Shown here: positions 36,253 to 43,805 of the stretch, piece by piece
Numbering within the stretch: the stretch's first letter is position 1
Layout of the letters: the number at the start of each line of letters is the position of its first letter
DNA from: an uncultured Eubacterium sp.
GTDB lineage: Bacteria > Bacillota > Clostridia > Lachnospirales > Lachnospiraceae
DNA length: 64,000 nt
Reading direction: 5' to 3'
NCBI GenBank assembly: GCA_910578975.1
Contig: CAJTRZ010000004.1
Span: 62,001 to 126,000 of the forward strand
Notes under the pieces: model-generated
The model's input: only the letters and a program-made list of their open reading frames with translations
Told to the model about the DNA's origin: nothing
Databases searched by the model: none
Translations under genes and position numbers: made by a program

Positions 36253-39210
36253 ATGAAGTTTATTAATAAAATAGCAAAAAGAGCAGTGGCATATACTTTA
36301 GGGATGTGTCTAATAGCCGGAACATTAACAGGAGTTCATTTTGTAAAGAAAACATATGAGATAAAGGCAGCATCAGGATTCACACAGAACGATTTTCTGA
36401 AATGTGATGGAACTTCTATCCGTAACAACTATGGAAAAGGAAATAATATCTATTTGAGAGGGACAAATGCAGGAGGCTGGCTGGTTCAGGAAGGCTGGAT
36501 GAATGCTACAAATATGAGAGATCAAAAAACACTTATGGCAAATCTTGAAAGCAGATTTGGAACTGAAAAAATGTATGAGCTGTTAGATTTATATGAGTCC
36601 AATTACTGGACACAGGCGGATTTTGATAATTGTAAGAATATGGGGATGAGTGCCATTAGACTGCCATTTACTTATATGAATCTCTATCGGTATGATGCAT
36701 CAAAAAAAGATTGGGTGTTAAGAAACAACGCCTTTCAGAAATTAGACTGGTTTGTCAATGAGTGTAGCAAACGAGGAATTTATGTAATTCTCGATTTACA
36801 TGGAGCATTTGGTTCTCAGAATGGTCAGGACCATTCAGGAGAAGTAATTGATAATGTATCCGATGTAACATTTTTCTCTAATGAATACAACAAAAATAAA
36901 ACATTAGAGCTTTGGAGAACGGTTGCATCACATTATGCAGGAAATCCGGCAGTAGCAGGATATGACACATTAAATGAGCCAGGCGAAAAAGCAGGAAGCA
37001 CAAACGCAAAACATTGGGCATTTTATAATCAGATGTATCAGACCATTCGTGCAGTAGATCGAGACCATATTATTATCATGGAATCATGCTGGGGAACCGG
37101 AAATCTTCCAAATCCCAAAAATTACGGATGGGAGAATGTGATGTATGAGTATCATCATTATACATGGGATTACATTAGTGATTTAAACGGTCAGAAAAAC
37201 TCATGTAATAATATTATTAAAAATGTCAATAATGCAAATTACGGCGTACCAACATATATTGGAGAGTTCACATGTTTTGGTTTGGAAGAGGCATGGAATT
37301 ATGTTATGGATAAGTTTAACAAAGAGGGTTGGCATTATACTTCTTGGTCATACAAATCAACAAATTCAGGTTCTTGGGGAATTTATAATGAAAAATCTAC
37401 TGCAAAAGTAAATCCAACCAGCGATTCAGAAAGCAGTATTCGTGATAAATGGGGGGCAAATTCTATTGGTACAGGCTCACAGAGTACTAGTGGAATGGTA
37501 TATAGAGCAATGAAAGCAAATCTTCCGGGTACAGTGGCATTTGCAGAAAAGGCATTAACAGATGATGATTATTTTGCTATTAAAGCTGGTATTAATAATA
37601 AATATGTATGTGCGGAGAATTATGGTGAAGCATCATTAATTGCAAATAGAGAGTCCAGTGGGGGATGGGAACAGTTCCGTGTTATGAATAATTCAGATGG
37701 AACAATTTCTTTTCAGTCTAGAGCTAATAATAAGTATCTATGTGCAGTATTTGATGATACAGATGAAGAAAACCCAATTGTCGCAAGAAGTAATAAAATT
37801 GGTACATGGGAAAAATTTTATTTGGAGAAACAGAATAATGGTACCTATGCTCTTAGGACGTATGTAAATAATTATTATGTTCAGGCAGATATTAACGATA
37901 CAAAGACGGGGATTCTTCATGCGTATGGAAAATCTGTAGGAACATGGGAGGCATTTACTTTTGAAGCAGTATCTAATATTTCTGCACTACCAGGAGGAAA
38001 TATAGAACCGGAAACTACCCAGAAACCGACTCAACCAGAAACAACACAAAAGCCTACAGAATCAGTAACAACCAAACCGATAGTTTCGACACCAGATCCA
38101 ATTGAAGTGTTTGGACTAGTAATAAATAATAAGGGAAATAACATAATTTCTGTAACATGGGGACAGAATCAAGAACAGATAGCATTAAATCAAAAGTATA
38201 ATGTTTATGTTGATGGGGTTAAGAAGTTATCGAATGTAGGATGTGGCGAATATCTTATTTATGATATCGCTTCTGGAGACAAAATAATTAGGGTGTCAGC
38301 GACATTAGGGGAAAAAGAGACAAATGGAGTACAAATGTTAATTACTGTAGATGGACAGGGCATGACGACAAAGCCAGAAGAGAGTGTGCATCCGGCAGAT
38401 CCAGAGATTAATTTGGCAGAGAAAGCTGCAACAGGGGCTTCAGGATTTGAAAACGATGTGTTTGATCCAGACAAGGCAGTAGATGGAAACAATGGAACAA
38501 GATGGTCATCAAATTTTGCAGATGATGCATGGATGACAGTAGATCTTGGAGATGTTTATGCGGTCAATAAAGTCGTGTTAAACTGGGAAGGTGCTTATGG
38601 AAAGGCATATAAGGTACAGACATCTATAGATGGTAGAGCCTGGACAACAGTTAAGGATATAACTGATGGAAAAGGTGGTGTAGAAACAATTACATTTGAT
38701 GCGGTCAGTGCTAGATATGTAAAAATGCAGGGAGTAACCAGGGCATTGCCATACGGGTATTCGTTATGGGAGATGGAAGTGTATGGTATGTCAGAGGTAG
38801 ATGATGTGTCTGTGCCATCAGGAACGAATGTTGCAAAATCAGCAACAGTTTTATCATCTGGTGCAGAGAATAAGGCACTTTCAGCAGAAAAAATAGTAGA
38901 TGGCGATATAGGTACCCGCTGGTCATCGAACTTTGCAGATGATGCATGGATTACAGTAGATTTCGGAAAGTCATATAAGATTAATAAAGTCGCACTAAGT
39001 TGGGAAGGTGCTTATGGAAAGTCATATAAGATACAGACATCAATAGATGGCAGAGCCTGGACAACAGTTAAGGATATAACTGATGGAAAAGGTGGTGTAG
39101 AAACAATTACATTTGATGCAGTTAGTACCAGATACGTTAAAATGCAGGGTGTAAAGAGAGCGTTGCCATATGGATATTCCTTATGGGAAATGGAAGTTTA
39201 CACAAAATAA
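36253..39210 (+). CDS. Secreted GH5 glucanase (exo-beta-1,3-glucanase-like) with F5/8C domains
   Basis: A 985-residue exported hydrolase. Signal peptide at 1-40; GH5 domain (about 45-435) with RGTNAGGWLVQEGWM, acid/base glutamate in TLNEPGEKAG near 242 and nucleophile in YIGEFTCFG near 336. The GGWLVQEGW start resembles fungal exo-1,3-glucanases, so a beta-1,3 or 1,6 specificity is likely. A fascin-like beta-trefoil (about 437-580) follows, then a Thr/Pro/Gln linker, an Ig-like segment and two F5/8C domains that are almost copies of those ending the GH81 protein. ATG 36253 follows AAAGGGG at 11 bases. The pair would split and trim the same glucan. Confidence 0.88.
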   Translation: MKFINKIAKRAVAYTLGMCLIAGTLTGVHFVKKTYEIKAASGFTQNDFLKCDGTSIRNNYGKGNNIYLRGTNAGGWLVQEGWMNATNMRDQKTLMANLESRFGTEKMYELLDLYESNYWTQADFDNCKNMGMSAIRLPFTYMNLYRYDASKKDWVLRNNAFQKLDWFVNECSKRGIYVILDLHGAFGSQNGQDHSGEVIDNVSDVTFFSNEYNKNKTLELWRTVASHYAGNPAVAGYDTLNEPGEKAGSTNAKHWAFYNQMYQTIRAVDRDHIIIMESCWGTGNLPNPKNYGWENVMYEYHHYTWDYISDLNGQKNSCNNIIKNVNNANYGVPTYIGEFTCFGLEEAWNYVMDKFNKEGWHYTSWSYKSTNSGSWGIYNEKSTAKVNPTSDSESSIRDKWGANSIGTGSQSTSGMVYRAMKANLPGTVAFAEKALTDDDYFAIKAGINNKYVCAENYGEASLIANRESSGGWEQFRVMNNSDGTISFQSRANNKYLCAVFDDTDEENPIVARSNKIGTWEKFYLEKQNNGTYALRTYVNNYYVQADINDTKTGILHAYGKSVGTWEAFTFEAVSNISALPGGNIEPETTQKPTQPETTQKPTESVTTKPIVSTPDPIEVFGLVINNKGNNIISVTWGQNQEQIALNQKYNVYVDGVKKLSNVGCGEYLIYDIASGDKIIRVSATLGEKETNGVQMLITVDGQGMTTKPEESVHPADPEINLAEKAATGASGFENDVFDPDKAVDGNNGTRWSSNFADDAWMTVDLGDVYAVNKVVLNWEGAYGKAYKVQTSIDGRAWTTVKDITDGKGGVETITFDAVSARYVKMQGVTRALPYGYSLWEMEVYGMSEVDDVSVPSGTNVAKSATVLSSGAENKALSAEKIVDGDIGTRWSSNFADDAWITVDFGKSYKINKVALSWEGAYGKSYKIQTSIDGRAWTTVKDITDGKGGVETITFDAVSTRYVKMQGVKRALPYGYSLWEMEVYTK

Positions 39211-39237
39211 AATAAGAGAATGAAATTGTAAAACATT

Positions 39238-39304
39238 ACGTTCTCAACAAAAAAATGACGTTAACAACAAATGAATTGCCCTCTTTCTTAAGAGAATCTA
39301 TACT
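39238..39304 (+). promoter_or_regulatory. LytTR system 2 promoter module, copy A
   Basis: Direct repeats ACGTTCTCAACAAA (39238) and ACGTTAACAACAAA (39258) 20 bp apart, then TTGCCC (39276-39281), 17 bases and TATACT (39299-39304). The layout and most bases recur at 40021 and 42153. Confidence 0.85.
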
Positions 39305-39332
39305 TTTAGTAGAGAAATCTTAAGAAAGAGGG
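39279..39332. repeat. Inverted repeat over the -10 of promoter copy A
   Basis: Arms 39279-39293 and 39318-39332 (CCCTCTTTCTTAAG type) are a perfect 15-bp match. The -10 lies in the loop; the right arm holds AGAAAGAGGG, which is the ribosome site of the first downstream start. Confidence 0.8.
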
Positions 39333-39342
39333 TAATTATTTT

Positions 39343-39369
39343 GTGAGAATGAGAGGAACAATAATATGA
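39343..39369 (+). CDS. Possible 8-residue leader ORF
   Basis: GTG at 39343, ten bases after AGAGGG, encodes MRMRGTII and ends in a TGA that overlaps the ATG of the next gene (ATGA). The overlap suggests coupling. The next gene also has its own GAGAGGA site, so the leader may be chance. Confidence 0.3.
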   Translation: MRMRGTII

Positions 39370-40016
39370 GAAAAACGAAAAAAATAGTTTTAATATTGAC
39401 GATGTTAGTGTTGGTGGCATGCAACATTGTAAACATTCAGGCCAATGAGGAGAGCGTAAATACATTGGCACTTATTGTAAAACAAAAAGCAAAAGTTGTA
39501 GTACCTAAAAACGAGGGGACAATCAGTGATTGGAGTGCTACCAATAAGGGAGTTGTAAAAATTACGAAAAAGAAAAATAGAATTCATCTTAAAGCAGTCA
39601 AGTTAGGAAAAAGTGTTATAACAGTAAAAACGTCAAAAGGTACTTCAATAAAATATTACGTGTGTGTTACAAGAGATTCCATTATAAAAGAATATAAAGG
39701 TTCTAAAATAAGGATTAAGATTAAAAAGGTAAAAAAGTGTAATCATAATGTTGTTTTACGAGTTAGATTAAGTAATGGAAAAAAGAGGTTAGTTAGTTAT
39801 GAATGTGGATATAAGTTACAACAAAAACATAAGAAGAAATGGAAAACAAAAAAGACAGAAGTAGATATTGCTGGAAATGGTTATACTATATCAGGAAAAA
39901 GCAGAATTGAGTTTTCGGTTTTATTATCAAATTATTATAGTAATTTAAAAAAGGGAACATATCGTTTAAAATTTTTTATTGATGGAAAAGAACAATATTT
40001 AAAATTTAAAATATAA
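39366..40016 (+). CDS. Secreted two-domain Ig-like protein
   Basis: A 216-residue exported protein: signal peptide (1-27), a Big_2-like domain (about 33-103: KGVVKITKKKNRIHLKAVKLGKS), and a second Ig-like domain (about 108-216) whose CGYKLQQKHKKKWK...YSNLKKGTYRLKFFIDGK pattern resembles the Big_14-type fold. Very basic (lysine-rich). A role on or around the cell wall is likely; no enzyme motif is seen. It is expressed from promoter copy A and is therefore a probable target of LytTR system 2. Confidence 0.75.
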   Translation: MRKTKKIVLILTMLVLVACNIVNIQANEESVNTLALIVKQKAKVVVPKNEGTISDWSATNKGVVKITKKKNRIHLKAVKLGKSVITVKTSKGTSIKYYVCVTRDSIIKEYKGSKIRIKIKKVKKCNHNVVLRVRLSNGKKRLVSYECGYKLQQKHKKKWKTKKTEVDIAGNGYTISGKSRIEFSVLLSNYYSNLKKGTYRLKFFIDGKEQYLKFKI

Positions 40017-40020
40017 AATA

Positions 40021-40088
40021 ATGTTCTCAACAAAAAAATAACGTTAACAACAAATGAATTGCCCTCTTTCTTGAGTTTTATCTATACT
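40021..40088 (+). promoter_or_regulatory. LytTR system 2 promoter module, copy B
   Basis: Direct repeats ATGTTCTCAACAAA (40021) and ACGTTAACAACAAA (40041) 20 bp apart, TTGCCC (40059-40064), 18 bases, TATACT (40083-40088). It begins four bases after the preceding stop codon and drives the regulator/kinase pair itself, implying self-control. Confidence 0.85.
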
Positions 40089-40118
40089 ATTGGTATAGAT
40101 AAAACTCAAGAAAGAGGG
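40062..40118. repeat. 26-bp perfect inverted repeat over the -10 of copy B
   Basis: Arms 40062-40087 and 40093-40118 match perfectly with a five-base loop. The left arm runs from just after the -35 to the -10; the right arm ends in the ribosome site AAGAAAGAGGG. Confidence 0.9.
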
Positions 40119-40128
40119 AATTTGTATA

Positions 40129-40884
40129 ATGAAAAGGTGTATGAGTATGATTTATAATTGGAGTAGGAAAAAAATTACAGTAGGGGAAAAAGATATGGTA
40201 ATAGCAATATGCGATGATGAAGAGGTAATGCGTCGCAAATCTTTAAAAATATGTAAGGATATTATTTCAAATTATAACAGAGAATTTGAGATTTTGGAAT
40301 ATACTGATGGAAGCGAAATTGACAGAGAAGATATTGATATTTTAATTTTGGATATTGAGATGCCTGTTATAGATGGATTATCTGTAAAGGAAATGTTAGA
40401 GAACAAGGGAATTGATACATATATCATTTTTGTTACCAGTCATGATGAATTAATGCCAGAGGCGTTTGGTAAAAATGTAATTGGTTTTACAATGAAAACA
40501 TTATTGGATAAACAATTGGGAAAAATACTAGAGAAAACGATAAAAATAGCGAGCCAGAGCATTTTGATAGAAGGAATAGATAGTAAGTATATTACATATA
40601 TTCAAGCGGACAATGTTTATTGCATTGTGTATTTAAAGGATGGAACACATCAGTTGGTGCGGAGTGGTATTGGAAATATTGCAAAACAAATAGAAGGTTC
40701 AGGACTTTATAAAATAAATAAGTCATATATTATTAATTTTGAATATTTAGAGAGAATCAATGAAAAGACAGTGGAAGTGGATGGAGTATTATTGCCATTA
40801 AGTGTAAGGTTAAGAAAAACAATTAAAGATGAATATAGAAAGTACTGCAGAAGAAATGCGAGGTTTGTTAATGGAAGGACTTAG
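40129..40884 (+). CDS. LytTR response regulator of system 2
   Basis: A 251-residue regulator with a receiver domain (AICDDEEVMRRK, phospho-Asp in ILILDIEMPVIDG) and a LytTR DNA-binding domain (about 145-240). The start is open: ATG 40129 is ten bases after the AGAGGG of the promoter module and gives a 22-residue N-terminal extension (MKRCMSMIYNWSRKK...); ATG 40195 (MVIAICDDEE, after AGGGGAAAAA) gives the usual receiver length. By comparison with the other modules 40129 is the first start on the mRNA. The domain is only distantly like that of system 1. Confidence 0.88.
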   Translation: MKRCMSMIYNWSRKKITVGEKDMVIAICDDEEVMRRKSLKICKDIISNYNREFEILEYTDGSEIDREDIDILILDIEMPVIDGLSVKEMLENKGIDTYIIFVTSHDELMPEAFGKNVIGFTMKTLLDKQLGKILEKTIKIASQSILIEGIDSKYITYIQADNVYCIVYLKDGTHQLVRSGIGNIAKQIEGSGLYKINKSYIINFEYLERINEKTVEVDGVLLPLSVRLRKTIKDEYRKYCRRNARFVNGRT

Positions 40885-42148
40885 ACTTGGTGCGTTTGCT
40901 TTATTAGATATGGTAAAGTGTTTTATCATTGTTTATGGCGTATTGGGATTTGAGATAAGAAGAGAGAAAAAGGTATTCTGGTGTGTACCAGTGATTGTGT
41001 TGGGTGCAATCGGGCATGTATATTCAGGAAGTATGTTTACATTTGTCGATGTAGTAACGCAATTTTTAATTATTTTATTTTTGTTTAATACAGATTTAAA
41101 AAGAAAAATAAAGGTCACAATACTTCAATTTGTTTTGATGTGTACATTTGATATGATTATATGGTTTGTTGTAGTAGGGCTAACGCCTTTAGGGGAAAAT
41201 TACAAAACAAATGAAATTATTATTAAAGTGGTTGGTAATTTGATCGCGATTATAATATGGATATTGGTTTCACTCTTACTGAAAAGTCGTAGAAAAGTTA
41301 TTTGTACAAAAATAAAGAATATAAAAATTATGGAGTTTATATTTATAGTCATTGGACTATTTTCATTATCCCTTGTTGTGTCGGGGATACAGGGACAGTT
41401 TTGGAATGAAATGACGCTGCGAATACAGAGAGGAATTATGATTCTAGGTGTTTTTGCAGTTGTTTTCTTATTTGTGGTTTTAATTCTTTTTATTTATGTG
41501 TCTGACGCGAAAGAAAAATTACAGTATATTAATGAGTTAAATGAACAGTGCATTAAATATCAAAAAGATTATTATATGGAAACAATAAAATTTGATGAGG
41601 AAATGCGAGCATTCAGACATGATGTGAATAAACATTATGAGGTATTGGGGATGCTGATTAGAGAAAGGGATTTTGACAAAGCAGAGGAATATATACGGCA
41701 ACTGTCAGATAGAAAAGATTCTAATAAGGTATATAAAACAGGAAATGATATTGCAGATTATATAATTAATGGGAAAATTAATACGATAAAAAAGCAAAAA
41801 AATGTGGAAATAAATGTTTTGGGAGAATTTCCTGGAAACACATTGCTCGAGGATACAGATTTATGTATTATTTTAGGAAATGCATTGGATAATGCAGAAG
41901 AGGCTTTAGTAAAAGTAAAAGAAAATAAGAAATTAAATATTTATATCGGAAGTTATAAGCAAACATTGTTTATAGAAATTGTTAATTCTTCAGTATATAT
42001 AGAAACAAAAAAGGTTGGAACCACAAAAAAGGATAAAATGAATCATGGATATGGGTTGGAAAATATTAAAAAAGTAGTAAGGAAATATGATGGAACAATG
42101 ACAACAGAATATGAAAATGGGTGCTTTTCATTAAAAATTGAGTTATAA
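40871..42148 (+). CDS. GHKL sensor kinase of LytTR system 2
   Basis: A 425-residue AgrC-type kinase: about six membrane helices (to residue 215), phospho-histidine motif AFRHDVNKHYEVLGML, ATPase N-box ILGNALDNAEEAL and GYGLENIKKVVRKYDG. ATG 40871 follows GCGAGG at seven bases and overlaps the end of the regulator gene by 14 bases; the frame opens at 40829 without a ribosome site. Gene order (regulator first) is the reverse of system 1, so the two systems are not a simple tandem duplication. No peptide precursor or AgrB transporter is adjacent. Confidence 0.9.
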   Translation: MEGLRLGAFALLDMVKCFIIVYGVLGFEIRREKKVFWCVPVIVLGAIGHVYSGSMFTFVDVVTQFLIILFLFNTDLKRKIKVTILQFVLMCTFDMIIWFVVVGLTPLGENYKTNEIIIKVVGNLIAIIIWILVSLLLKSRRKVICTKIKNIKIMEFIFIVIGLFSLSLVVSGIQGQFWNEMTLRIQRGIMILGVFAVVFLFVVLILFIYVSDAKEKLQYINELNEQCIKYQKDYYMETIKFDEEMRAFRHDVNKHYEVLGMLIRERDFDKAEEYIRQLSDRKDSNKVYKTGNDIADYIINGKINTIKKQKNVEINVLGEFPGNTLLEDTDLCIILGNALDNAEEALVKVKENKKLNIYIGSYKQTLFIEIVNSSVYIETKKVGTTKKDKMNHGYGLENIKKVVRKYDGTMTTEYENGCFSLKIEL

Positions 42149-42152
42149 ATCA

Positions 42153-42220
42153 ACGTTCTCAACAAAAAAACGACGTTTTCAACAAACGAATTGCCTTTCT
42201 GTTCTTGGTAACTTTATACT
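42153..42220 (+). promoter_or_regulatory. LytTR system 2 promoter module, copy C
   Basis: Direct repeats ACGTTCTCAACAAA (42153) and ACGTTTTCAACAAA (42173) 20 bp apart, TTGCCT (42191-42196), 18 bases, TATACT (42215-42220). It starts four bases after the kinase stop. Confidence 0.85.
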
Positions 42221-42248
42221 TTGGGTGTAAAGGGGAAACTGAGAAAGG
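42194..42248. repeat. Degenerate inverted repeat over the -10 of copy C
   Basis: CCTTTCT near 42194 pairs with AGAAAGG near 42242, and ACTTTATAC with GTGTAAAG closer in. It is much less perfect than in copies A and B, but lies in the same place relative to the -10 and ribosome site. Confidence 0.55.
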
Positions 42249-42260
42249 AGGGCTTTTATA

Positions 42261-42317
42261 ATGCAGTATTTTGGAATGGATTCATTATGGTCAATATGGA
42301 AGTGGTTATTTGGTTAA
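42261..42317 (+). CDS. 18-residue tryptophan-rich peptide ORF
   Basis: The ORF encodes MQYFGMDSLWSIWKWLFG. ATG 42261 lies nine bases after GGAGG within GAAAGGAGGG, the best ribosome site in this area, and is the first start on the mRNA from promoter copy C. Three tryptophans in the last ten residues and a single lysine make it amphipathic or membrane-active. It could be a signal peptide for the system 2 kinase, a modulin-like toxin, or a leader that controls the next gene. No processing protease or transporter is adjacent. Confidence 0.5.
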   Translation: MQYFGMDSLWSIWKWLFG

Positions 42318-42387
42318 TAAAAAACTAAAAAGGGTATTCACTAGGTTGGGAATGAAAAGAATAAGAGAAAAAGGAGAAGCAATTAAA

Positions 42388-43158
42388 ATGAGCGAAAAAA
42401 TAACAAAAATTATGATTGTATCATTGGTATTAGTGTTGATCAGTAATTTAGGCTTTGTTAGTAATAATAGAATCAGTGCTTCTGGACAAAGTGTTGAAAA
42501 CTTAAATTTATATTGTAAAGAGATAAGAGCGACTGTAAAGGGAGAAAAAAAGACAAAAACTTACAAGAGTGAGTTTTGTAGGGTAAAGATCACTGACAAG
42601 TTAATGGAAAAAGAGGGAAAAGAAGAACTGCATGAAAATGATCAGGTAATTGATATAACAATACCAGCACAAGATAGTGGAAAAGAGAAAAAGTTTCAGT
42701 GTGGCTTGTTAGGAATACAGATGGTTTGTGCAGATGAGACAGGAAGTTCTAGTAAGTCAAGGCTTGATGATAGTATATCTGTCCAAATTAAATTGAAAGT
42801 TAATTATAAAATATATAATAGGGATAAGGGAGATTTTATAGGCATAACAAAAGTAACTAGTAAACTTGTTGCATGTAATGGAAGTAAAACATCATATTTA
42901 AGTGGAGGAGTGTCTATAGTATCTAATTCTATCATTATAGGACAGACTGGTTGGTATATGGGAGGTCATATAACTCAAAGAAAAGAACAGAAGTTAAGTG
43001 CTCATGCCTGTACATGGACTTATAAGCCAAGTGGTTGGAAAGCGGTTTCTCTTAGTACAGCTACACTTGGAGCAAATCAAACAGTTAAATTAAAAAGAGG
43101 AAAACATACATGGAAAGTTCAACTTGTAAATAATTTATCAGTTGTAGATTATTCATAA
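42388..43158 (+). CDS. Secreted protein of unknown function, likely LytTR target
   Basis: I do not recognise this 256-residue protein. From ATG 42388 (after AAAAGGAG) it begins with a clear signal peptide (MSEKITKIMIVSLVLVLIS...), followed by a strand-rich body with scattered cysteines (YCKEI, EFCRV, QCGLLGIQMVCADE, VACNG, HACTW) that could form disulfides once exported. The frame opens at 42271 without a good ribosome site. It is transcribed from promoter copy C after the 18-residue ORF and is followed by a membrane protein gene 29 bases on. Confidence 0.72.
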   Translation: MSEKITKIMIVSLVLVLISNLGFVSNNRISASGQSVENLNLYCKEIRATVKGEKKTKTYKSEFCRVKITDKLMEKEGKEELHENDQVIDITIPAQDSGKEKKFQCGLLGIQMVCADETGSSSKSRLDDSISVQIKLKVNYKIYNRDKGDFIGITKVTSKLVACNGSKTSYLSGGVSIVSNSIIIGQTGWYMGGHITQRKEQKLSAHACTWTYKPSGWKAVSLSTATLGANQTVKLKRGKHTWKVQLVNNLSVVDYS

Positions 43159-43187
43159 AAAAGAGAAGGAGTAAAAGAAATGCACAT

Positions 43188-43556
43188 ATGCATTTTATAA
43201 TAGAAATCATGAAAGAAATGGTATCAATAGTATTTAGAATTATTATAATAATTTTAGCAGATGTATATACAATATTTGCCAGAAAGATGAATTTAATATC
43301 ACAACAGACTTATAGTCAAACATCGGAATATATAGGAATAGTGGTGTGGATATTAGTACTTGCTATTTTATTTGGCGTAAGTACAAAGTTATGTGACTTG
43401 GAAAAGAGAAGTTATATAATTTTAATGTTGTTAGCTTTGTTAATAAATATTATATATATAATATCATCAATCAGATATTATGGAATAATGACATTAGGAT
43501 TATTTGTTTCTGCAATATACATGATTAATTTGATAAAAATAAGAAAAAACTTATGA
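43188..43556 (+). CDS. Small hydrophobic membrane protein
   Basis: A 122-residue protein with about four membrane helices (around 8-27, 46-66, 74-92, 97-114) and a short basic end (KIRKNL). No family recognised. Its ribosome site (GAAGGAG) is 16 bases from ATG 43188, a poor distance; another ATG at 43180 is closed after six codons. It probably shares the transcript of the preceding secreted protein and may serve its export, anchoring or immunity, which is a guess from position only. Confidence 0.6.
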   Translation: MHFIIEIMKEMVSIVFRIIIIILADVYTIFARKMNLISQQTYSQTSEYIGIVVWILVLAILFGVSTKLCDLEKRSYIILMLLALLINIIYIISSIRYYGIMTLGLFVSAIYMINLIKIRKNL

Positions 43557-43805
43557 TAAAATTTAAATACGAGTTTATGTAAATTAGTATCTAAGCATCT
43601 ATTAGGTTAGGAGAAAATGGGTATCTGCTAGATTGAGATGAAAAAACAAAATACAAAATAGGAGTTATAAAAAGTGATAAATATATAGGAAATAGAGGAT
43701 AATAATTGATATAATTATAGAATCTATTAAATGTAGCTAATGTGTAATAAAAAGCAAAGAACTTTCGTTTCATAGTTATTAAAGGAAAAATGAGGAGGTT
43801 CTGTA

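Noticed and set aside
39238..42220. CRISPR-like reading of the repeated blocks at 39.2-42.2 kb
   Set aside because: Only three blocks, separated by whole genes; the repeats have promoter elements, not repeat-spacer structure.
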